A stretch of 38,544 nt of DNA from Candidatus Yaniella excrementavium (GTDB lineage: Bacteria > Actinomycetota > Actinomycetes > Actinomycetales > Micrococcaceae), in contig DXCT01000122.1 of NCBI GenBank assembly GCA_019115865.1, positions 1-38,544 on the forward strand, in the 5' to 3' direction. The first letter of the stretch is position 1; each line of letters opens with the position of its first letter. This document shows, in pieces, positions 32,561 to 38,544 of this stretch. The position numbers and the translations under genes were made by a program. A model generated the notes under the pieces. That model was not told the origin of the DNA, made no database searches, and saw only the letters and a list, made by a program, of their open reading frames with translations.

Positions 32561-35281
32561 TCAGCGTGGCGAACCTGGTGACGAAATTTCGTCGGCTGTC
32601 ACGCCTACCCCCAAAATCGCAGACGATTTCACGGGTTTATCCTGCTTTTGTACCTGGTCTGCGGCACTGGCGGCAAAGCTTTTACCTTGCTGCTGTGTTT
32701 CAGTTGAGGCTTGCTGGATATCTGTAGCACCGGTGGGTGATGTCGCAGCGCGACGACGCTTTGGTGCTGCATCTTTGGTCTGCTGTGTTCCAGCATCCGA
32801 AGTTCTTGGTGCCTTGACAGGCTGGGTCTTCACAACAGGTTTGACCTGAGGTTGTTTCTGTTCATCGGTTTGCTGTTGTGCCTGGCTGGTCTGTTGCGGC
32901 GCGGTTGCCCTACGACGCTTTCGGCCACCCCGTGAGGACTCTTGATCAGGCTGCTGATCAGGTTGGTCGGAATCCTGCGGTTTGGATTGCTGCTGTTGAG
33001 CATCCTGCTGGCCTGCTGAGGAACTGCCGCGTCGATTCCGACGACGATTATTGCGTTGACGTTGCCGGGAGGAGTTCCCGTTGGACTCCTTAGAGTTGTT
33101 GGAGTCGTCTTCTTTTTTGGACTGTTTGTCTGAAGATTGTTCCTCGTGTCCGTTCGTCGCGGCAGCGATGGAGGCAATCGCGTTGCGGGTCTGCTCGGCC
33201 TTTTCGGCTGGCTGCGTGCCATCTGCAGACTGCTCCGGTGTATCAGCATCGTTGTGTTGTCCCTGCGACTGCTGGTCTTTAGGGTTGCGACGACGATTAC
33301 GGCGTGCCCCGGCATCTCCGCCACGACGACGCTGCGAGGCATCGTAGGGTTTGCCACGTTCAACAGGTTCATCTTGGAGCACGATCCCCCGTCCCGCGCA
33401 GTGCTCACAGCTATGTGAGAACACCTCGACCAATCCGGTACCCATGCGCTTGCGTGTCATCTGAACCAATCCCAGCGAGGTCACCTCGGCGACCTGATGG
33501 CGGGATCGGTCCCGTCCTAGGCATTCCACCAGACGACGTACCACGAGATCCCGGTTGGATTCGAGCACCATATCGATGAAGTCAACAACAATGATGCCGC
33601 CGATATCACGCAACCGCAGTTGGCGAACGATTTCTTCAGCCGCTTCCAGGTTGTTCTTGGTGACGGTTTCTTCAAGGTTTCCACCTGAACCGGTGAACTT
33701 TCCGGTGTTGACATCAACAACCGTCATGGCTTCTGTCCGATCAAAGACGAGCGAACCACCGGATGGCAGGTTCACCTTGCGCTCAAGTGCTTTGTGGAGC
33801 TGTTCATCCAGACGATGATGCCCGAAAAGATCCATGCCGCTAAAGGCTTTGGGATCCCATTTCTCTAAGCGGTCAAGCAAGTCAGGTGCTACGTAGGTGA
33901 CGTAGGCTTCGATCTTATCCCAGACGTCATCGCCTTCAACGATCATCTTCGTGAAGTCCTCATTGAAGACATCCCGAACGACTTTGATGGTGAGATCTGG
34001 TTCGGAGTGCAGCGGTTCAGGGGCCACAATCTTATTTGATTTCGAGAGCTCTTCGATCTCTTCCCACTGCACACGCAAGCGGTTGATGTCGTTGAGCAAC
34101 TCGTCTTCAGCGATACCCTCGGCAGCCGTCCGGACGATCACACCCGTCTTATTGGGCAGGTGCTCTTTCAGAATCGACTTCAAACGGTTACGTTCAGTGT
34201 CCGGCAGTTTGCGAGATATGCCCGTCATGGTGCCGCCAGGTACATACACCAGGTAACGGCCTGGTAGCGAAACCTGTGCGGTCAACCGAGCACCTTTGTG
34301 GCCCACCGGGTCCTTGGTGACCTGGACCAGTACCGAGTCACCAGACTTCAGGGCGTTTTCGATTTTCTTGGCTTTACCGTCCAATTGGGCGGTATCCCAG
34401 TTGACTTCACCGGCATAGAGGACGGCGTTTCGACCGCGGCCGATATCAACGAAGGCAGCTTCCATGGATGGTAGAACGTTTTGTACCTTGCCGAGGTACA
34501 CGTTGCCGATCAGTGAGTCCTGTTGAGTGTTGGACACAAAGTGTTCAGCCAATACGCCATCTTCCAGCACCGCAATTTGAATACGGTTGTCGTGCTGACG
34601 AACCATCATCTTGCGTTCCACGGATTCGCGGCGGGCTAAGAACTCTGCTTCTGAGACAACCGTGTTCTTGCGACGGCCACGACGTGATGTGCGACGGCGC
34701 TGACGCTTTGCTTCTAGACGAGTGGAACCACGCAGGGAGGTAACCTCGTCTGGACCATGTGTTGAGGCCTGACGTGGCGCGCGAACCCGGGTGACGGTAT
34801 CTTCCGGATCGCCTTCACCACCGCCGTCCATTTCAAGATCAACATTGCCTCGACGCCGACGGCGGCGACGGTGTGAAACCGTGGTGTGATCGTCGTCTTG
34901 TTCGGAGGTGTCTTGGTCTGAACTACGTTGTCCGCGATGTGAACGCTGTTTAGCGTTATCGTCTTTGGCGTCGTGTTGCTCATCGGCTTGACGGTCGTCT
35001 TGATCAGCGGTGTCGTCGCGTTTGGTGTTATTGCGCCGAGATGACTGACGCTGGTTGTTCCGTTTGGAGTTGCGCTGGTTCCGTTGCCCACGGCCACCGT
35101 CATGCTTGCCGTGGTCATCGTCTGCGTCATCGTCACGCGCTGGTTTACGACGAACCGGCACCTGTGAGAAATCAGGTGCCTGAAAGACCAGGGCGGTTGG
35201 ATCATCGGGCATCGGTGTGCCGGTGTTCCAAGACTCTTGAGCAGGGTCAGACTGTATTTGCGTGTTCTCGGCAGCTGGCAT
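32561..35281 (-). CDS. rne: Ribonuclease E/G family endoribonuclease (Rne)
   Basis: The main endonuclease of mRNA decay and rRNA/tRNA processing. The 906-residue protein has the actinobacterial layout with long disordered arms on both sides of the catalytic core. Residues 1-215 and 640-906 are rich in Arg, Gln, Asn, Asp and Ser. The core (about 222-640) has the S1 domain (NRIQIAVLEDGVLAEHFVSN, AAFVDIGRGRNAVLYAGEVN), the DNase I-like part (MTVVDVNTGKFTG, IVVDFIDM) and the zinc-link HSCEHCAGRG near 620. I start at the ATG at 35281 because GGAGG lies 6 nt upstream; an in-frame extension to 35314 lacks a site. The arms usually bind RNA and partner proteins. Confidence 0.95.
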   Translation of the reverse strand: MPAAENTQIQSDPAQESWNTGTPMPDDPTALVFQAPDFSQVPVRRKPARDDDADDDHGKHDGGRGQRNQRNSKRNNQRQSSRRNNTKRDDTADQDDRQADEQHDAKDDNAKQRSHRGQRSSDQDTSEQDDDHTTVSHRRRRRRRGNVDLEMDGGGEGDPEDTVTRVRAPRQASTHGPDEVTSLRGSTRLEAKRQRRRTSRRGRRKNTVVSEAEFLARRESVERKMMVRQHDNRIQIAVLEDGVLAEHFVSNTQQDSLIGNVYLGKVQNVLPSMEAAFVDIGRGRNAVLYAGEVNWDTAQLDGKAKKIENALKSGDSVLVQVTKDPVGHKGARLTAQVSLPGRYLVYVPGGTMTGISRKLPDTERNRLKSILKEHLPNKTGVIVRTAAEGIAEDELLNDINRLRVQWEEIEELSKSNKIVAPEPLHSEPDLTIKVVRDVFNEDFTKMIVEGDDVWDKIEAYVTYVAPDLLDRLEKWDPKAFSGMDLFGHHRLDEQLHKALERKVNLPSGGSLVFDRTEAMTVVDVNTGKFTGSGGNLEETVTKNNLEAAEEIVRQLRLRDIGGIIVVDFIDMVLESNRDLVVRRLVECLGRDRSRHQVAEVTSLGLVQMTRKRMGTGLVEVFSHSCEHCAGRGIVLQDEPVERGKPYDASQRRRGGDAGARRNRRRNPKDQQSQGQHNDADTPEQSADGTQPAEKAEQTRNAIASIAAATNGHEEQSSDKQSKKEDDSNNSKESNGNSSRQRQRNNRRRNRRGSSSAGQQDAQQQQSKPQDSDQPDQQPDQESSRGGRKRRRATAPQQTSQAQQQTDEQKQPQVKPVVKTQPVKAPRTSDAGTQQTKDAAPKRRRAATSPTGATDIQQASTETQQQGKSFAASAADQVQKQDKPVKSSAILGVGVTADEISSPGSPR

Positions 35282-35634
35282 GCTGCGCCTCCCGGGCCTA
35301 AGCGCGATCCGCACTCATCGCGGTTAGACCAAATTCGGTTGTGCGTACGCCAGGGTGGCTTATACGCACTTCGAAAAAGCCTAATATGAACCGGCCGTGC
35401 CGGAGCCAGCAGAAGCGTTCAAGACAATTCAATAAAACTTCAGGTGGTTACCGTCGGGGGATTCGACATCTTTTCTTCACGATGGAATCGACCTTCGCAA
35501 TCGGCAAACCATAAAGCTTCCGCAGGACCAAACGGGTGTGCGTGCCCGTAGAGGTCTCCACTATTGTGACACACTTTTAGCCAAAAGCCGTTATTTGCTG
35601 CTCGCACTCAGCTAACGGCCCTATACTAAGCCGC
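35282..35634 (-). promoter_or_regulatory. 353-bp rne/VKOR divergent gap with structured rne leader
   Basis: No gene is seen here. On the rne side three hairpins can form: CGCGAT/ATCGCG (35303-35308 with 35317-35322) just before the ribosome site, GTGCGTA/TACGCAC with an inner GCCA/TGGC (35341-35369), and CCGGC/GCCGG (35391-35403). RNase E genes in other bacteria are autoregulated through a structured 5' leader, so this may be similar. No confident rne promoter was found; the far end carries the VKOR promoter. Confidence 0.4.
35622..35627 (+). promoter_or_regulatory. -10 element of the VKOR gene
   Basis: TATACT ends 7 nt before the GTG at 35635. There is no Shine-Dalgarno site, so the transcript is likely leaderless. 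Confidence 0.5.
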
Positions 35635-36252
35635 GTGAATACCGCACCGAAACTTACCACTGACGGCGATGCACTCCCCTGGTATGCCAAACGTTATGGC
35701 ACCGCCATAGTTCTTTTGGTGTCCGGAATAATCGGCATGATTGCCACTCTTGTACTCACGTATGAGCGGGTCCAATTGTGGATGGATCCGGGCTACGTCA
35801 CGTCGTGTGATGTCAACGTCTGGGTCTCGTGTGGCACTGTCATGGAATCTTGGCAGGCTGGACTGTTCGGATTTTCCAACCAGTTTATTGGCATCATTGG
35901 TTTCGCAATCGTGATAACCATCGGCATGGCTATACTTTCCGGTGCTCGATTTGCAGCGTGGTGGTGGCATGCAACCTCGATTGGTCTGCTGCTGGCCATG
36001 GTCTTCTGCTTCTGGCTTTGGACCCAGGCCGTCTACGTGATCAATACATTGTGCCTCTACTGCATGATCGTTTGGGCGGTCACCATCCCGGCCGCCATTC
36101 TGGTTCTTCTTCGAAATGTATCGCACGATTTGATCAAAGTCACACCACGGACGAAGATGATATTGACGACGGCCGCCTGGCCAACGATCATCCTGTGTTA
36201 CGTGGTGATCGGTGCATCGATTCTGCTGCGCTTTGGCGAAGCAATGTTTTAG
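35635..36252 (+). CDS. Vitamin K epoxide reductase family protein (VKOR)
   Basis: A membrane thiol oxidoreductase that re-oxidises a DsbA-like partner and passes electrons to quinone. The 205-residue protein has four to five membrane helices, the loop cysteines Cys58 and Cys66 (TSCDVNVWVSCGTV), the conserved GLFGFSNQFIGIIGF segment, and the active CxxC Cys140-Cys143 (NTLCLYCMIVW). All four functional cysteines are present. There is no fused thioredoxin domain, as is normal for many actinobacterial VKORs. GTG is chosen because it lies right after a -10 box. It is followed after 7 bp by the Nudix gene. This pair is inserted in opposite orientation between rne and ndk. Confidence 0.92.
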   Translation: MNTAPKLTTDGDALPWYAKRYGTAIVLLVSGIIGMIATLVLTYERVQLWMDPGYVTSCDVNVWVSCGTVMESWQAGLFGFSNQFIGIIGFAIVITIGMAILSGARFAAWWWHATSIGLLLAMVFCFWLWTQAVYVINTLCLYCMIVWAVTIPAAILVLLRNVSHDLIKVTPRTKMILTTAAWPTIILCYVVIGASILLRFGEAMF

Positions 36253-36259
36253 GACACCT

Positions 36260-36925
36260 GTGGACGAAAAGAAATTCAATAGCATGCCCCGCCCCGAGCT
36301 CACACATCCGTATGTAGCCTCACAGCAGGCCGCATCCGTGATCATGGTGCGGCAAGCGTTGGGCGGCGAACTCGAAGTCTATGTGCAACATCGCGCAACC
36401 ACTATGGACTTTGCTGCCGGTGCGGTTGTTTTTCCCGGCGGCCGCACTGATGCGCAGGACGCTGTTTTCACATTTGAGGATGCTGTACACCCGGTGCTGC
36501 TCGAACACGCTCACGGCTGGCAACGAACCTCACTGGGTTCGGATAATCGCGATACAGCGCTGACGAATTCCTCAATGATGCTGCGCACGGGCCTGCGTGA
36601 AGTTGAGGAAGAAACCGGTGTAGGACTCCCCCCACATCTGCTGCGTCCCTGGGGCAATCTCATTACACCGGTGGGTTACCCCAAGCGCTTCGATACGTTC
36701 TTTTTCTTAGCCACACCCGATGACAATGTTCTACCGGAGAACATCACAACCGAGGCGGTGCATGCCGACTGGCACTCCATCGTCTCCCTGCTGGACGATG
36801 CTGAGCAAGGCCGGATTGCGCTGATGCGCCCGACAAAGTTCTTGCTGCTCGACATTCTTGAGCAAAAGACCATTGATGATCTGCTGGGTCGTGATCCAGT
36901 TGTCCAGCCGATTCGTGGAATCTAA
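36260..36925 (+). CDS. NUDIX hydrolase (NUDT19-like)
   Basis: A 221-residue Nudix protein. The Nudix helix core is GLREVEEETGV (REVEEE supplies the metal-binding glutamates). The preceding FPGGR motif is separated from it by an insertion of about 50 residues, as in the NUDT7/NUDT19 subgroup, many of which cleave coenzyme A or related compounds. PVGYPKRFDTFFFLA follows as in that group. The start is GTG at 36260 with AGGA 5 nt upstream, overlapping the end of the VKOR stop; an ATG at 36284 is an alternative without a site. The substrate is unknown. It is probably co-transcribed with VKOR. Confidence 0.88.
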   Translation: MDEKKFNSMPRPELTHPYVASQQAASVIMVRQALGGELEVYVQHRATTMDFAAGAVVFPGGRTDAQDAVFTFEDAVHPVLLEHAHGWQRTSLGSDNRDTALTNSSMMLRTGLREVEEETGVGLPPHLLRPWGNLITPVGYPKRFDTFFFLATPDDNVLPENITTEAVHADWHSIVSLLDDAEQGRIALMRPTKFLLLDILEQKTIDDLLGRDPVVQPIRGI

Positions 36926-36960
36926 GCATTCCCAGGATCACAAAGCGTTTCCCTAGATAC

Positions 36961-36996
36961 AGCAACGGCACCGGCATATTTGCCGGTGCCGTTGCT
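36961..36996. terminator. 16-bp perfect hairpin between convergent Nudix and ndk genes
   Basis: AGCAACGGCACCGGCA (36961-36976), loop TATT, and its exact complement (36981-36996). It lies between convergent stops, so it likely ends both transcripts, although no T-run follows on either strand. Confidence 0.6.
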
Positions 36997-37009
36997 ATAC
37001 GCCTTAGTG

Positions 37010-37429
37010 TTAGTCGAACCAGATGTCGATCTCGCGCTCAGCCGACAACGTCGAGTCAGAAGCATGGATGAGGTTCTTTTGAACGCCTGCACCCCAATCG
37101 CGACCAAAGTCTCCGCGAATGGTGCCCGGCTCCGCTAGGGTTGGATCCGAAATGCCGGCCAGTGACCGAATACCTTCAATGACGCGTTCCCCCTCGACAA
37201 TGGCGGCCACGAGAGGTCCTTCAGCCATGAAGTTTACAAGTGGTTCAAAGAACTCTTTGCCTTCGTGCTCTTCATAGTGCTCGGCGAGCATCGGATGGGA
37301 AGCCTGGAGCATATTCAGCTCGACAATTTGGTATCCCTTACGCTCGATGCGTGCCAATATTTCGCCGGTCAGTCCGCGCTCCACGGCGTCAGGTTTGACG
37401 AGTACAAGTGTGCGTTCAGGCTGGCTCAT
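37010..37429 (-). CDS. ndk: Nucleoside diphosphate kinase
   Basis: Balances nucleoside triphosphates by ping-pong phosphate transfer. The 139-residue protein has the ERTLVLVKPDAVERGL start, the catalytic histidine in NLIHASDS, and GTIRGDFGRD; the C-terminus EREIDIWF is typical. I start at the ATG at 37429 with GAGGT 5 nt upstream, rather than at 37444. It follows the DUF4233 gene (61 bp) in the folC-DUF4233-ndk order common in actinobacteria. Confidence 0.96.
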   Translation of the reverse strand: MSQPERTLVLVKPDAVERGLTGEILARIERKGYQIVELNMLQASHPMLAEHYEEHEGKEFFEPLVNFMAEGPLVAAIVEGERVIEGIRSLAGISDPTLAEPGTIRGDFGRDWGAGVQKNLIHASDSTLSAEREIDIWFD

Positions 37430-37490
37430 GACTACCTCATTCATCAGATGCGTTGGCTAGTGTGGTATCCGTTATCGTACCTGATCATAC

Positions 37491-37976
37491 CTAAAGCTCT
37501 TCTGGTTCCGAACCATGTTCCTGCTCCCAGAGTAGTTGTTCTTGGGCACGCTGACGCTTCTCGCGATCGATTTGGCGTCCTTTGACAACGGCGTACCACC
37601 AGGCACCGGCAAACAACACGCCGACAACAAAACCCCAGGGTTCTAAGAATCCGGAGAGGATCAGTAAGCCCTGAATGATCCAACCGATGGCAATGCCCCG
37701 GGGTTTGGTTACCATGCGGGCTGTACCACCTGCAATGATGGCCAGCACCAGACAGCCCACGAGCATCCACAGGCCACCGTTATCCTGGTTCAGCCCATAC
37801 AACATCAGTCCAAAGAATGCGATAACAAACGCTTCACCGTAGAGCACTGTGGACGTGAACAGCACCATAATGGAGCGTTCTTTTTTCTGTTGTCCAGGCT
37901 GCCAGTCGCGCTGCGATTTGGTTTCGCGCTGGGGGCGCCACGATTCTTGTCCCAGTGGTTCCTCAGACACCGTCAT
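37491..37976 (-). CDS. DUF4233 family membrane protein
   Basis: A 161-residue protein with a charged N-terminus (about 1-35), four hydrophobic segments (about 36-125; VLFTSTVLYGEAFVIAFFGL, LWMLVGCLVLAIIAGG, GWIIQGLLILSGFLEPWGFV) and a charged C-terminal tail. This matches DUF4233, always found between folC and ndk in actinobacteria (Rv2446c-like). The function is unknown. The ATG at 37976 overlaps the folC stop by 14 bp; GGAGG touches the start directly, so the exact start is unsure. Confidence 0.8.
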   Translation of the reverse strand: MTVSEEPLGQESWRPQRETKSQRDWQPGQQKKERSIMVLFTSTVLYGEAFVIAFFGLMLYGLNQDNGGLWMLVGCLVLAIIAGGTARMVTKPRGIAIGWIIQGLLILSGFLEPWGFVVGVLFAGAWWYAVVKGRQIDREKRQRAQEQLLWEQEHGSEPEEL

Positions 37977-38544
37977 CCTCCACATCATCGTCATCGAAAA
38001 ACTCGCTAAAATCATCGTGACGCTCGATGTCGACACCAGCATCAGCGCCCTCTGCTTCCGCACCCAACAGTTCGCGCACCTGACCCACCAGAGTGATGGA
38101 ACCGGTGACCAGGACGCCTGCTCCCCCGGTACCTGCGGTGAGCGTTCTACCAGCGTCTTGAACTTGCGCGTCGACGTCCCGGACACCGCGCACGGTCCAG
38201 GCGATCGCATCGATCGGCGATTCCGTAGTCCAGATCTGATCCTCATCCCAACCGGCATCCAGTGCGATCTCGGTGAGGTCTTGTGCCGGTATGGCACGCG
38301 GCGAATTTGATTGGGTGATGGCCAAATGGTCGATCTCATCACCGAAGTGGTCAAAGAGTGCGGTGAGTATTCCCAGAGCATCTTTATCATCGAGAATGCC
38401 AACGACGAGTCCCAACGCCGAGAAATTAAAGGTTTCGCGCATAGTTGCCGCTGTGACCTCAATACCCTGGGGGTTGTGTGCGGCGTCGATAACCAGCGAT
38501 GGGTTCGATTTCAATAACTCGAGCCGTCCTGGACTGGTGACTTG
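37963..38544 (-). CDS. folC: Folylpolyglutamate synthase / dihydrofolate synthase FolC, C-terminal part (runs off right edge)
   Basis: The frame is open from the right edge (194 codons including stop). It contains the Mur-ligase C-terminal domain motif SLVIDAAHNPQGIEVTAATM and the continuation LGLVVGILDDKDALGILTAL, both typical of FolC, then an acidic tail (EFFDDDDVEDDG). FolC adds glutamates to folate. The N-terminal ATP-binding domain lies outside the window. Its stop overlaps the DUF4233 start. Confidence 0.92.
   Translation of the reverse strand, partial: QVTSPGRLELLKSNPSLVIDAAHNPQGIEVTAATMRETFNFSALGLVVGILDDKDALGILTALFDHFGDEIDHLAITQSNSPRAIPAQDLTEIALDAGWDEDQIWTTESPIDAIAWTVRGVRDVDAQVQDAGRTLTAGTGGAGVLVTGSITLVGQVRELLGAEAEGADAGVDIERHDDFSEFFDDDDVEDDGV

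Noticed and set aside
32878-33418. Open frames opposite the rne C-terminal region
   Set aside because: They arise from the repetitive Gln/Arg/Asn codons of the disordered RNase E arm.
37491-38462. One long 323-codon protein reading through the folC/DUF4233 junction
   Set aside because: Only the last 161 codons look like a protein (DUF4233). The upstream part is folC read in the wrong frame.
1-38544. CRISPR arrays, transposase genes, phage integrase or attachment sites
   Set aside because: No regularly spaced repeats, no transposase or integrase motifs, and no duplicate of the tRNA-Ala 3' end were noticed in the window.

Overview
The window looks like chromosome of a high-GC Gram-positive bacterium, most likely order Micrococcales (a Micrococcaceae-like organism with moderate GC, judged by eye). 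The main evidence is the leftward block on the right-hand side: folC - DUF4233 - ndk - rne - rplU - rpmA - obgE - proB - proA - nadD - tail-anchored protein - rsfS - histidine phosphatase - tRNA-Ala. This is the standard actinobacterial order, also seen around Rv2419c-Rv2447c in Mycobacterium. The genus cannot be fixed from sequence reading alone. No insertion sequence, prophage, CRISPR array or replication origin was seen.

Left part (1-10 kb): two translationally coupled bacterial PH-domain membrane proteins with a TetR regulator (1-2407), then a proline-use module. A type-B bifunctional PutA (2481-6023) is divergent from a LysR regulator (6141-7040), and a PutP-type sodium/proline symporter follows (7139-8647). 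A LysR-type T-N11-A dyad sits in the putA/lysR gap. A fused SRPBCC-TIGR01777 epimerase follows (8687-10060).

Middle (10-24 kb): a P1B metal ATPase with an unusual CPG membrane motif, a separate HMA metal-binding protein, and a divergent Crp/Fnr regulator carrying only two cysteines. The gap between them holds a perfect TTGAC-N4-GTCAA dyad and a 9-bp direct repeat. A leftward run follows: hemerythrin, NTF2-like protein, ChaA-type cation/proton antiporter and old yellow enzyme. Next come HrpB helicase, a lipoprotein class B PBP, and a divergent pair of XRE-cupin repressor and thioredoxin-reductase-like flavoprotein plus methyltransferase around an 18-bp dyad.

Right part (24-38.5 kb): the conserved block above, covering tRNA, ribosome assembly (Obg, RsfS, L21, L27), RNA decay (RNase E), proline synthesis (ProB, ProA), NAD synthesis (NadD) and folate (FolC). 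It is interrupted between rne and ndk by an oppositely oriented VKOR-Nudix pair. An intrinsic terminator lies between rpmA and obgE.

A recurring theme is that at least eight genes have a TANNNT -10-like hexamer ending 6-8 nt before the start codon and no good Shine-Dalgarno sequence, which suggests leaderless transcripts. I did not find a clearly new multi-gene system. The best leads are the metal ATPase/HMA/FLP-like regulator locus, the leaderless signature, and an 81-bp inverted repeat whose loop carries the tRNA-Ala promoter.
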